Assembly: GCF_009184395.1 (NCBI RefSeq)
Contig: NZ_WEIC01000001.1
Location: 638,047-702,046 of the forward strand
DNA from: Amylibacter sp. SFDW26
GTDB lineage: Bacteria; Pseudomonadota; Alphaproteobacteria; Rhodobacterales; Rhodobacteraceae
Length of the DNA stretch: 64,000 nt
Direction: 5' to 3'
A program made the position numbers and the translations under genes. Under the pieces are notes generated by a model. It saw only the letters and a program-made list of their open reading frames with translations, searched no databases and was not told where the DNA came from. Positions within the stretch are counted from its first letter, which is position 1, and each line of letters starts with the position of its first letter. Below, piece after piece: positions 45,819 to 55,203 of the stretch.

Positions 45819-48800
45819 TTAGAATATAAACTCATCTTCATGTGTCTGATCTAAAGTTGCAGCAATAAAGTCAGCCTGAGACAGTGTTGTTCCATCCTCA
45901 AAAGTAAACTGATTAACGCTCGCACGGCTCGCAATTGTACTGGATGATGATAATGTATTTAGAATTGTAATAGTATCGTCTGTATTACCTTCAAATCCAA
46001 TCACAAGGTCATCATGACCATTACCATCAATATCGGCTTTGAATGTGAATATATCTTCCACAGTCAGACCATTTTCAAAAACCAGAGTATCAACTTCCAA
46101 GTAGTTTGATGAGTTTGATAAAATCGTATCGTTCCCCATGCCGATACCCGCAACAAATGTATCATTCTCACCGGAACCATTGAATGCATCATCGCCAGCA
46201 GTACCAAGTGTCTCTGCTAGGAATTCTTCGCGGGTCAATATAGTGCCATCTGAGAAGGTAAATTGATCAACATGTTGGCGGTCTGAACTATGGCTATCGT
46301 TCCCATCGTTTAAAATCGTGAAGGTGCCTTCTGCGTTTTTAAATCCAATGACTAGGTTATCACCATCATAAGTTGAATATACATCCGCAGCAGTTATGCC
46401 TTCTTCAAACGTCAAAGTATCGACTTCCAAGTAATTTGATGAATTAGAAGACAGTGTATCATCACCTTGACCTGCGCGAACGATAAACGTGTCATTCTCA
46501 CCAGAGCCATTGAATGCATCATTACCAGCGGTGCCAAGTGTCTCTGCAAGGAACTCTTCGCGGGTAAATGTAGTCCCATCCGAGAAGGTAAATTGATCAA
46601 CATGTTGACGGTCTGAATTATGGCTATCGTTCCCATCGTTTAAAATCGTGAAGGTGCCTTCTGCGTTTTTAAATCCAATGACTAAGTTATCACCATCATA
46701 AGTCGTATAGATATCTGCAGCAGTGATGCCTTCATCAAATTGTACTGTGTCCACTTCAAGATAGTTTGACGTATTCAATGAGACTGTGTCGTCGCCTTGC
46801 CCATATCCAACGTAGAATATATCGTTTCCAGCAGTTCCTGTGAAAGCGTCATCTGCTACTGGCGTATTGCCAAGCGCATTATTTAATGCCTGTTCTATGA
46901 ATTCAGCTTGAGTAAGAACGGTACCATCAGAAAAGACAACTTGATCAAGGTTCGTTATAGAACTGCCACCACTGTTCAAAATAGTAAGGGACCCTTCTTG
47001 TACTACGAACTGAATACGTAGATCACCGCCATTATCAACCGCATATATATCATCTATGGTTATACCGTCCTCAAAGGTCAGAGTATCAACCTCTAAATAA
47101 TGAGAAGAACTCAAAGACAGGGTATCATCACCTTGACCTGCGCGAACAATAAACGTGTCATTCTCACCAGAGCCGTTGAATGCATCATTGCCAGCGGTGC
47201 CCAGTGTTTCGATTAAGAACTCTTCGCGCGACAATGTCGTACCATCTGAGAACGTAAATTGATCGACTTGATGGAAAGCCGCATTCCCATCGTCATCCGC
47301 ATAATTCAGGATCGTTAATGTTCCTGCTGCATTTCTAAACCCGATAACCAAATTATTGCCATCATAGGTCGTATAGATATCTGCAACAGTAACACCTTCT
47401 TCAAAGGTAACAGTATCCACTTCGAGGTAATGGGCTGAGTTCGACGACAGTGTATCATCACCTTGACCTGCGCGAACGATAAACGTGTCATTCTCACCAG
47501 AGCCATTGAATGCATCATTACCAGCGGTGCCCAGTGTTTCGATTAAGAACTCTTCTTGAGAGAACGTTGTACCATCTGAAAACGTAAATTGATCGACTTG
47601 ATGGAAAGCCGCATTCCCATCGTCATCCGCATAATTCAGAATGGTTAATGTGCCCTCGGTATTCTTAAAACCAATAACCAAGTTATTGCCATCATAGGTC
47701 GTATAGATATCTGCAACAGTAACACCTTCTTCAAAGGTAACAGTATCGACCTCAAGATAGTTCGAGGAATTCGACGACAGTGTATCATCACCCTGACCTG
47801 CGCGAACGATAAACGTGTCATTCTCACCAGAGCCATTGAATGCATCATTGCCAGCGGTGCCCAGTGTTTCGATTAAGAACTCTTCACGCGACAATGTCGT
47901 ACCATCTGAGAACGTAAATTGATCGACTTGATGGAAAGCCGCATTCCCATCGTCATCCGCATAATTCAGGATCGTTAATGTACCCTCGGCATTCTTAAAA
48001 CCAATAACCAAATTATTGCCATCATAGGTCGTATAGATATCTGCAACGGTGACACCTTCTTCAAAGGTAACTGTATCAACCTCGAGATAGTTTGCTGAGT
48101 TTTCGACAACTTGATCATCACCTTGACCAGATTGTAAATAAAAATTATCGCTTTTTCCCCAGCCATAAAAAATATCATCCCCAGCCGTTCCCAAAGCCTG
48201 ATCTATATCGGATAATGTATATATTATGCCATCGGCAAATTCGATTAACTCAAGCTCCTCATTATGGCTATTATAATGATTGGCTAAAGTAATCGTACTA
48301 CCGTCTGGAAGCGTAAGGATAAGATCTCGATCTATATTCTGTGAGAAAGACACGTCACTTGCATTGATATCTGTGAATACAAGTTTATCCTGATATTGAT
48401 TATGTGTTGAGCCAAAATCAATGATAGTATCGCTGCCATCCCCACTTGTATAAATATATGTATCTTGTGCGTAATTACTTGTGATTATATCGTCGCCAGC
48501 GCCACCAACAACAATACTCTCTCCATTATTCACTTCGATTTGATCATCACCAGAGCGCCCAAAAATAGCTCCTGAACCATTTAAAGTAAGTGTATCAGTA
48601 CCTGTTGTGCCATCTACGAACACCCCAACGTCGAGATATTCGGCAATAAGCGAAACATCAATATCTTCAAACAAGCCGATAACAAGTTCACCTAGACTAT
48701 CAATATCATTATCGAAGTGAGCCAACACTTCTAGCGCATCAGCATCTGTTCCCAATCCATCAGCGCGGAATAAATCGATGAAGTTTTTTACGAAAGCCGC

Positions 48801-50807
48801 ATAATTACCCTCAATCGTATCGGTAAATGGATTTACTGATAAACCACTAAACGGTTCTAACGCGCCAAGATCGGCATCGGCACCTTCTTGCAACAAAACA
48901 GTCCAAACGGATTCAACTAAAAAACGAGATGTCGTATATGAAAGCATTTCATCGTATGACGCTTGTAAATCCGGAATCACTTCCTCTGGTGGGTTATTCA
49001 AAATCACATCATCTGGCGCGATAAAGTTTCCACTTTCTGAAAACTCTTGGCCCAATAAGTTCTGAATAAATGCAAACCGTTTTGCATCAAAATCAGGTAC
49101 GGAGATATCTTCAATGTCGCCTTCATAGATACCGTCGATTGGCGACACATATGGCTCACCACCTGATAATAATGTCTGAAAACGTGGGGCTTCCTCTGCG
49201 TAAAAAGTACCATTCCCAAAAGAGCCAAAAGTCCCAAATGAAGGGGTTCCCAAATCTCTTTCATCGATCCATTCTTGTTCTACTATAAAGTCCAAAGCCT
49301 CAAACGGAGCACTCACTTCACCAACGTGACCTGGCACTGTATCTGGTCGCGTTACATAATAAATCACCCCAGCGACAGCGGGCGGTGGCAAAGGCACACC
49401 ATTAAAGGGGGGGACCCAATTTGGATCTAAATCACTTTTATTATAAAGCAGCTTAGTCGTAAGCTCTTGAGCCTCGCCAAGCCAAATAGTTTCGTCTGCA
49501 ACATCGCCCCATTGGAATAAGAACTCTTCAAACCCTGTTTCAAACATATCGAAATCACCAGATCGCACATCCAAAATCAGGTCTTCGGCTGCTGTAACCA
49601 GAGTGTCATCCTGTGCAAAAGCAATATTCAAATCAGCAATATTGCCAAAGCCCCGTAAAAAAGGCAGGGCGTTAACCGCAGCACTGATTTCAAGATCATC
49701 AGGGACATTGGCTTGGGTATCTGTTTGGGAAAGCTCAAATAAAACCTCACCAGATTCCGTAGTTGTACCATCGCTAAATTCAACAGTAGAGGTTTCAATG
49801 ACCTGATTACCGTTGATGGTGAAATCCGTTTCCGTGACATTCAGATTAAGCTCTGTAATGCCAGCTTCTGATAACGTTTGCAGCTCACCCTCATCGGACA
49901 CGCCGTTCCCATTTGCATCTTGCCAAATCAACAACGTATCAAAATCATCATCATCAGCGTTAACAACACCGTCTCCGTTCGTGTCATAGACCGCTAACTG
50001 TTCATAACCCGTTTCGGTTTCCGATCCAAACACCTCTGAAATGTCATCAATGGTTCCATTCCCATTGGCATCAACCGCTAACAGACCATCATCAGGGGCA
50101 ACCCATGCCGTGTTTTCCGCAAACCCATCGCCATCAAGATCGAAATAAGCATCTGACCCTTCAAGGCTCGTAAGTTCAATGCCATCGCCATCAAGATCAA
50201 TCACCAACGGATCAATTGGAGGGGTCAGAGCATCAACTAAGTCTTCAAGCCAGTCGGGAAAACCCAAGTCATCTGGGAACAGGTTAGCTATTTCATTATA
50301 TAAATTTTCATAATAGCTTTCTAAAAAACCACCTAGTAATGATGCACCTACAATTGTTAAACCTATTGTAAGTGCTGATGCAATCAAACCAGCGCCCAAT
50401 AAAGGTGCAGCGGCCAAACCAAAAGCTCCACCGATAATACCTCCAACAGCTGCGCCAATTACGGCACCAAACCCACCAGCCAATTGTTGCCCAATACTTT
50501 CACCAGAAGCCCATGCTTGCCCTACCTCAATTCCTTCTAAAACCGTTGCAACTACTGCATTACCTTGCAGAAGAGTTCGAGAAAGTGCCGCCCCATTTAA
50601 ACCAGATTGCGGAAAAGCTCTATAAATCTCTTCTACTACGCTATCTAAAAAATCATGAGCGACTGCGGTAAGCGTAGTGATATCTGCAATCGGGATGTTA
50701 CCCCCAGATGCGATATTATCTATACTCTGCCTAAAATCTTGAATCGCATCTCTGAATGCCTGCGTATTTAAAGATTGTGTAAAACTATCTGCTGTTACAT
50801 GAGTCAC
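45819..50807 (-). CDS. Large RTX-like secreted protein with glycine-zipper region, EF-hand-like Ca sites and seven tandem repeats
   Basis: 1662 aa with no Sec signal, as expected for type I secretion. N-terminal helical part; a Gly/Ala-rich glycine-zipper hydrophobic region at about 106-162 (GGFGAVIGAAVGGIIGGAFG). A calcium-loop region follows at about 200-305 (DLDGDG twice, DANGNGTIDD, DTNGDGVVNADD, DANGNGVSDEG), typical of FrpC/hemolysin-like RTX proteins. A unique middle (about 350-770), RTX-type nonapeptides (about 780-820, GRSGDD, GGAGDD), then seven repeats of about 110 aa, each GTAGND...GQGDD...YLEVDT (from residue 872). The acidic, aromatic end HEDEFIF suits a type I secretion signal. 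No T1SS genes nearby. Could be a bacteriocin-like toxin or an adhesin/surface protein. Confidence 0.88.
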   Translation of the reverse strand: MTHVTADSFTQSLNTQAFRDAIQDFRQSIDNIASGGNIPIADITTLTAVAHDFLDSVVEEIYRAFPQSGLNGAALSRTLLQGNAVVATVLEGIEVGQAWASGESIGQQLAGGFGAVIGAAVGGIIGGAFGLAAAPLLGAGLIASALTIGLTIVGASLLGGFLESYYENLYNEIANLFPDDLGFPDWLEDLVDALTPPIDPLVIDLDGDGIELTSLEGSDAYFDLDGDGFAENTAWVAPDDGLLAVDANGNGTIDDISEVFGSETETGYEQLAVYDTNGDGVVNADDDDFDTLLIWQDANGNGVSDEGELQTLSEAGITELNLNVTETDFTINGNQVIETSTVEFSDGTTTESGEVLFELSQTDTQANVPDDLEISAAVNALPFLRGFGNIADLNIAFAQDDTLVTAAEDLILDVRSGDFDMFETGFEEFLFQWGDVADETIWLGEAQELTTKLLYNKSDLDPNWVPPFNGVPLPPPAVAGVIYYVTRPDTVPGHVGEVSAPFEALDFIVEQEWIDERDLGTPSFGTFGSFGNGTFYAEEAPRFQTLLSGGEPYVSPIDGIYEGDIEDISVPDFDAKRFAFIQNLLGQEFSESGNFIAPDDVILNNPPEEVIPDLQASYDEMLSYTTSRFLVESVWTVLLQEGADADLGALEPFSGLSVNPFTDTIEGNYAAFVKNFIDLFRADGLGTDADALEVLAHFDNDIDSLGELVIGLFEDIDVSLIAEYLDVGVFVDGTTGTDTLTLNGSGAIFGRSGDDQIEVNNGESIVVGGAGDDIITSNYAQDTYIYTSGDGSDTIIDFGSTHNQYQDKLVFTDINASDVSFSQNIDRDLILTLPDGSTITLANHYNSHNEELELIEFADGIIYTLSDIDQALGTAGDDIFYGWGKSDNFYLQSGQGDDQVVENSANYLEVDTVTFEEGVTVADIYTTYDGNNLVIGFKNAEGTLTILNYADDDGNAAFHQVDQFTFSDGTTLSREEFLIETLGTAGNDAFNGSGENDTFIVRAGQGDDTLSSNSSNYLEVDTVTFEEGVTVADIYTTYDGNNLVIGFKNTEGTLTILNYADDDGNAAFHQVDQFTFSDGTTFSQEEFLIETLGTAGNDAFNGSGENDTFIVRAGQGDDTLSSNSAHYLEVDTVTFEEGVTVADIYTTYDGNNLVIGFRNAAGTLTILNYADDDGNAAFHQVDQFTFSDGTTLSREEFLIETLGTAGNDAFNGSGENDTFIVRAGQGDDTLSLSSSHYLEVDTLTFEDGITIDDIYAVDNGGDLRIQFVVQEGSLTILNSGGSSITNLDQVVFSDGTVLTQAEFIEQALNNALGNTPVADDAFTGTAGNDIFYVGYGQGDDTVSLNTSNYLEVDTVQFDEGITAADIYTTYDGDNLVIGFKNAEGTFTILNDGNDSHNSDRQHVDQFTFSDGTTFTREEFLAETLGTAGNDAFNGSGENDTFIVRAGQGDDTLSSNSSNYLEVDTLTFEEGITAADVYSTYDGDNLVIGFKNAEGTFTILNDGNDSHSSDRQHVDQFTFSDGTILTREEFLAETLGTAGDDAFNGSGENDTFVAGIGMGNDTILSNSSNYLEVDTLVFENGLTVEDIFTFKADIDGNGHDDLVIGFEGNTDDTITILNTLSSSSTIASRASVNQFTFEDGTTLSQADFIAATLDQTHEDEFIF
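45822..48194 (-). repeat. Seven ~330-bp in-frame tandem repeats within the RTX-like gene
   Basis: Units of 110 codons (some 105-125) begin LGTAGND/LGTAGDD. Units 2, 3 and the start of 4, and units 5 and 6, are nearly identical at DNA level; the first and last units diverge. Pattern suggests recent duplication or gene conversion inside the array. Copy number is likely variable and hard to assemble with short reads. Confidence 0.9.
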
Positions 50808-50862
50808 TATTCTTGATCCTTATTCTCTATAAATTTATTAAAAATCTTATAATTCTCGGAAG

Positions 50863-51444
50863 CTAAAACTTAGATATAATTCTAGATTTTGGATTCCATA
50901 TTAGTTCTGAAATGACAATTACATTCAAAGGAAATATGATTGTTTTTAAGAAAGATACTAGCCAAATTGGTAACTGTGCTAAATTCGTATTATAATCTAC
51001 AAAGAAAATCAGAGAACCAGAAAATAATAATTTTTGCTCCAAAAGATACAAAAATAAAACTCCAAAAAACATAAGTGGAAACCTGTGCTTTAAATTACCA
51101 TTATGCAAAGTTAAAATTTTCAACCTATCGAGCAACATTACAATAATTAGTAAAGTATTTAAAAAAAAGTACGGTAGCATAAGCACCAAAAGCTCTGCGT
51201 GTGCAGCGGCATAAGAATTGATTGAATCGTCAAGTAGCATAATTTCAATTTCGACAAAAAAGCCGAGGCTGCTAAAATAACTAAGTTGATCAATAGATAG
51301 TATCGACCATGTTGATATATGAGTAATGTATATAATGACCCAAACCCAGAAAACCACACGATAAAATCGTAACATCTTGGGCTGCATCGGCTCAGTATAA
51401 ATCTTATCTGGAGCCGAAAATATATAATCTTTTAGTTTGGACAT
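50863..51444 (-). CDS. Four-TM hypothetical membrane protein
   Basis: 193 aa, four predicted hydrophobic helices (about 27-50, 83-104, 122-145, 160-182) with a short basic N-terminus (MSKLKDYIF). Very AT-rich compared with flanking genes. Lies 55 bp upstream of the RTX-like gene on the same strand, 12 bp after the other membrane gene, so the three may form an operon. No family recognised; an immunity or secretion-helper role is speculative. Confidence 0.65.
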   Translation of the reverse strand: MSKLKDYIFSAPDKIYTEPMQPKMLRFYRVVFWVWVIIYITHISTWSILSIDQLSYFSSLGFFVEIEIMLLDDSINSYAAAHAELLVLMLPYFFLNTLLIIVMLLDRLKILTLHNGNLKHRFPLMFFGVLFLYLLEQKLLFSGSLIFFVDYNTNLAQLPIWLVSFLKTIIFPLNVIVISELIWNPKSRIISKF

Positions 51445-51456
51445 TTTAATTATTCC

Positions 51457-51900
51457 TTAATATTTATGAGCTTTGGCGATCATCATTCCAATTAGAGAAA
51501 GGCTTCCTATGTAGTACAAAACAATTAAACTCATGGCTTGGATTTGGTCTGATGCAACGTCTTTAAACACGGCAACGAAATCACCAAACAATACTGCAAT
51601 AGGAAGAAGGAATAATGAAACCAATATGAAAGTATGAAAAAGAAAAAATATTTTAGCCGACGCTTTATCACCAGGGAACAAGGCTTTTGATACAATAATT
51701 TTTTTAAATTCAAGCTCGTTCTTATAGTCTATCATTCGTTTGATTGTCCGAACATACAATCCAAGAAACACTATACATATAGATATTTCCAAAATGACAT
51801 TGCTAAACATATAGAGCAGTATACCGCTGGTTAATATTAGGAAATGAAACTCAAGTAATAACTTTATCCCCCTTGATCCGCGTAGCCCTAAAATAAACAT
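51457..51900 (-). CDS. Four-TM hypothetical membrane protein
   Basis: 147 aa with about four hydrophobic helices (12-30, 34-50, 85-107, 122-140) and a basic cytoplasmic loop (RTIKRMIDYKNELEFKK). AT-rich. First gene of the putative three-gene unit leading into the RTX-like gene. Upstream lies only the RTX fragment. No family recognised. Confidence 0.65.
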   Translation of the reverse strand: MFILGLRGSRGIKLLLEFHFLILTSGILLYMFSNVILEISICIVFLGLYVRTIKRMIDYKNELEFKKIIVSKALFPGDKASAKIFFLFHTFILVSLFLLPIAVLFGDFVAVFKDVASDQIQAMSLIVLYYIGSLSLIGMMIAKAHKY

Positions 51901-52042
51901 ATTATTTCATTTCCTTAAATAATTTCGGGATATTCACTCATCTTTTAGCAACCATAGTTGCGGCTTTAAAATAACATAATCTAAAAACTGTTTAATCATT
52001 AAATTTAGAGCTTGTTAACTTGCTCAAAGACAACACGTCAAG

Positions 52043-52231
52043 CCGCTAATCTCTCATAACCCGTTTCGGTTTCCGATCCAAACACCTCTGAAATATCATC
52101 AATGGTTCCATTCCCATTGGCATCAACCGCTAACAGACCATCATCAGGGGCAACCCATGCCGTGTTTTCCGCAAACCCATCGCCATCAAGATCAATCACC
52201 AACGGATCAATTGGAGGGGTCAGAGCATCAA
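52043..52231 (-). pseudogene. Fragment of a second RTX-like gene
   Basis: 189 bp nearly identical to 49991-50236 of the RTX-like gene, covering the calcium-loop region (VIDLDGDG ... GSETETGYE). It lacks an in-frame 57-bp block between two direct repeats (CCATCGCCATCAAGATC), so the two DLDGDG loops are fused into one. Sequence on both sides is unrelated, and no start or repeat region remains. It is a relic of a paralog or of a duplicated locus. The rest of 51901-52337 shows no gene. Confidence 0.9.
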
Positions 52232-52337
52232 GCTGACATTCGTTGCTGGAGCAACACCTCCAATTTAAGCGTGTCAAAGCGTGCAGAAAATGATAGCTTC
52301 CGAACGACCATGGACCAGAATGGAAAGGACCATAACC

Positions 52338-52592
52338 ATGAAGTTCCTAGAGGAAATGTTGTTAAGCATCTTGGAATTTTCTGGTTTTGAAGTCTCGAAA
52401 TTTGCGCTTGGTGAGTTATTCCCAGCTGCGCTAATCAGCTTGTTCCCAGCCGCAATGATTGGGGGAATAGTCTCTGATTGGAAGTTCAATCAAGGATCGT
52501 TGTTTTCTAAACTTCCATTGGACTGGTTGGCGTCATTGCTTACGATGATAGGCACGATCTATCTCTACTACTGGCTGTTTCTGTCGTCATAA
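52338..52592 (+). CDS. Small hypothetical membrane protein
   Basis: 84 aa from ATG 52338: MKFLEEMLLSILEFSGFEVS, then two to three hydrophobic segments (FPAALISLFPAAMIGGIVS; WLASLLTMIGTIYLYYWLF). AAAGGA lies about 10 nt before this start; a frame open 19 codons earlier gives an unlikely polar extension. Isolated between the RTX fragment and the siderophore locus. The 155-bp gap after it shows no supported feature. Function unknown. Confidence 0.5.
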   Translation: MKFLEEMLLSILEFSGFEVSKFALGELFPAALISLFPAAMIGGIVSDWKFNQGSLFSKLPLDWLASLLTMIGTIYLYYWLFLSS

Positions 52593-52747
52593 AAGCAAGA
52601 TCAGTCGCTCCTAAAAGTAGGCGGTAAAGTGTAATAATTTGTTCCTCATATACAACTTCTGGAATGTATAGTTGTTTTGTCAGATCACTTAAATAATGAG
52701 ATTCCGTATGTAATGAAAACAACCGTTAATTTTTACAATTATGAGAT

Positions 52748-53827
52748 TCATAGTAGTGGTATTTTAGACTTCCAATAGCCTGCTGAATATAATTCTTGTT
52801 TTGATAAACCCTGGCTAGTGAAATGTTGGCGTACAGCTTGTGCCATAGATTTTTCACCAGCAAACCACACATAGCGAGTTTTGTTTTTCGGGATGCTAAT
52901 ACTATTAACCCTTTTTAACAATTCTGTCTCAGGCTGTATAATTGAGATCCAAGTAATACTCCCATTATCAGGGGCAATTGTAAGTGTTTCATCCTCTTTT
53001 GAGCTAGCTTTTATAATCGCGGTTACTTGTGTTTCTTTTGTAGTATTCTCAAGGATGCGCGCAATTGCAGGTAAAGCCGTTGCATCTCCAGCCAATAAAA
53101 TCCAATCAGCATTTGGGTGCCAGCCGCCACCCGGTCCCATTATGCCGACTTTTTTATAGGGCTCTACAGATGCAGCCCATATGCTGGTGCGGCCACCATC
53201 ATGTATGAAGATATCAATATCTAATAAACCACTTTGTGGATCAATCCATCTTATAGTGTAGACTGGCTTATGTAGCGTATCTTTGCCTGTTGGCCATTTT
53301 GTTTGGCCATTCGATCCAATTTTAGGCCATTTGGGATCACTTGGGTTATTTGGTAATAATAATCGAACATGGAGGCCATCTTGTGCAAATGATGCAAGTG
53401 CATCCCCATGTAATCGAATGCGATAATAAGAAGACGATATGCGTTTAGAGGAAACCACCGTCATTAACCGAAAGTTTGGTGGGGTATCCCCTTTTTTAAT
53501 ACTACCTGTCCATTGAAGCGAAGCAGCTAAAGGTTCTGATTTATGGGCAATATGTTGTGTGACACTGTCTTGGAGTGTATATAGGTTTTCTTGTGTTGGA
53601 GATCGAAGGCGTATGGTAATACGAGCCGTTTCCATGGATATTTCTATTGCCCCTAGAGGGGTTGCACATATGTATTGATCCGTTGATGTTTTTACGAAAC
53701 CTAGATCATGATCCTTTGCTAAATTGAAGAAAAGATCACGTACGGCAGAAGATTGAGGAGTCTTTATAATAGCTTCTGAAACCGTGTCTGAATGGTGTTT
53801 TTGTGTTATAATTTGTTGTTGCATCAT
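52748..53827 (-). CDS. Siderophore-interacting protein with N-terminal DUF2218 domain (ferric-siderophore reductase)
   Basis: 359 aa. N-terminal DUF2218 (about 22-110, LFFNLAKDHDLGFVKTS ... HIAHKSEPLAASLQW). Then a ViuB/SIP flavoreductase: FRLMTVVSSKRISSSYYRI (about 118-136), FAD contacts PVYTIRW, GPGGGWHP, NAD(P)H region ILLAGDATALPAIARIL and C-terminal YVWFAGEKSMAQAVR. Family role: FAD-dependent release of iron from imported ferric siderophore in the cytoplasm. Divergent from the importer gene. Confidence 0.9.
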   Translation of the reverse strand: MMQQQIITQKHHSDTVSEAIIKTPQSSAVRDLFFNLAKDHDLGFVKTSTDQYICATPLGAIEISMETARITIRLRSPTQENLYTLQDSVTQHIAHKSEPLAASLQWTGSIKKGDTPPNFRLMTVVSSKRISSSYYRIRLHGDALASFAQDGLHVRLLLPNNPSDPKWPKIGSNGQTKWPTGKDTLHKPVYTIRWIDPQSGLLDIDIFIHDGGRTSIWAASVEPYKKVGIMGPGGGWHPNADWILLAGDATALPAIARILENTTKETQVTAIIKASSKEDETLTIAPDNGSITWISIIQPETELLKRVNSISIPKNKTRYVWFAGEKSMAQAVRQHFTSQGLSKQELYSAGYWKSKIPLL

Positions 53828-53929
53828 GTTTACTCTTGACGATTTATGATTACCTTATAAAAACACTCAGAAATATACAAATAGCAAGCAACAATGGCCA
53901 GCTAGTAAAATTTACTGATTGGATGTAGC

Positions 53930-55201
53930 ATGCCGTTGCTTAAAACAACGACCCCGAAATCTGTGTTCGTGACGCTTATTGGTTTGTATATTGCTCAAGC
54001 CATTCCATTATACTTGGTTGCAGCAGCTTTGCCGCCAATATTACGAGAGCGTGGTGTTGACCTTGCCGTGATAGGCGCCTTTGCTGTGCTTTTGGCACCT
54101 TGGGTGCTTAAATTTCTATGGGCCCCTTATGTGGATCGACTTTCACGAGGTGGAAAACTAGGGCGTAAAGCTTGGATCATTGCAACGCAATGTTTAGTTT
54201 TGTCCTGTATCTTTACTTTATCCAGTTTTGATCCCGTTACAGATGTTGGATATTTTTTCCCATTGCTGATGATGATGTCGGTTGGGGCTGCAACTCAAGA
54301 CATTGCTACAGATGGGTACGCTGTTGAACATTTGGCCTCGCGAGATCAACCCATTGGCAATGCAATACAAGGTGGAGCCGTTGCTGCAGGTGTTCTGTTG
54401 GGGGGATCCGTCACTTTATTTGTCCATGATCTATCTGGTTGGACCATAGCTGTTCTAACCGCAGGCGCTTTGTCTGCCCTAGCGACACTTCCAATTCTTA
54501 TTGTGAGAGAAGATGTTGGGAAACGAGAACAAGAGGAGATCTCCACCAAAGCATCGCTTTTGACATTCTTCAAGCGTAAAGAAGCGATCGCTATCTTTGT
54601 CTTTGCATTATTATTCCGAGTTCCAGAGGGCCTGATTAAAGCTGTTGAACAAGCGTTTCTTGTCGATGCAGGGTTTTCTTTAACAAAGATCGGTTTGATC
54701 TCTGGCGGATCAGCCGCCGTTGTAGGTCTCGCAGGTTCAGCCATTGGCATGTTAATTATCCTTAGGTTTGGTCTGAAGTCATTTTTATGGGGCATTATTA
54801 CCCTACGAACTGTATGTTTTGCAGGGTACGTCGCAGCGGCTTATACAGGATTGCCCGATTGGGCTTTAATCGGATTAAGTGCGCTAAACACATTCAGCCG
54901 TTACATGGAAATTGTAGGCCTCTATACGGCGTTTATGCGGATTGCTTCACTGAAACAAGCCGGTACGGATTTTACAATCTTATCAAGTGCAAACCTTTTG
55001 ATGTATATGGTCGGGTCAATGCTGGCAGGTGTCATTGCATCTGCCGCTGGCTATGCACTTCTCTTTACAATCGCGACGGTCCTCTCTGTGATCACAGGTG
55101 TTATGGCCATGTGGATTTTGCCCAGATCTGTCACGGTACATGTTCCTTCAAACCATACTTCCTCAACTCAAAATACAGAGTTTACTGAAAGAGTAACCTA
55201 A
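53930..55201 (+). CDS. MFS transporter, RhtX/FptX-like siderophore importer
   Basis: 423 aa, 12 predicted helices. RhtX/AmpG-like features: LYLVAAALPPILRERGVDLA, LAPWVLKFLWAPYVDRLSRG and AATQDIATDGYAVEHL. RhtX/FptX proteins import ferric siderophores across the inner membrane without an ABC system. Two bases before the TonB receptor gene, so one operon. No other inner-membrane importer is in the locus, which supports the role. Confidence 0.88.
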   Translation: MPLLKTTTPKSVFVTLIGLYIAQAIPLYLVAAALPPILRERGVDLAVIGAFAVLLAPWVLKFLWAPYVDRLSRGGKLGRKAWIIATQCLVLSCIFTLSSFDPVTDVGYFFPLLMMMSVGAATQDIATDGYAVEHLASRDQPIGNAIQGGAVAAGVLLGGSVTLFVHDLSGWTIAVLTAGALSALATLPILIVREDVGKREQEEISTKASLLTFFKRKEAIAIFVFALLFRVPEGLIKAVEQAFLVDAGFSLTKIGLISGGSAAVVGLAGSAIGMLIILRFGLKSFLWGIITLRTVCFAGYVAAAYTGLPDWALIGLSALNTFSRYMEIVGLYTAFMRIASLKQAGTDFTILSSANLLMYMVGSMLAGVIASAAGYALLFTIATVLSVITGVMAMWILPRSVTVHVPSNHTSSTQNTEFTERVT

Positions 55202-55203
55202 CA

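Noticed and set aside
45822-48194. CRISPR or IS interpretation of the regular 330-bp periodicity
   Set aside because: The periodicity is an in-frame protein repeat (110 codons) inside one long open gene.
52540-52722. 60-aa minus-strand frame overlapping the small membrane-protein gene
   Set aside because: No RBS, no recognised family and mostly opposite to a better-supported frame; left out.
53828-53929. Fur/RirA box between the reductase and importer genes
   Set aside because: All TGA and TCA triplets were checked by eye and none has the N9 partner; no Fur-like dyad seen.
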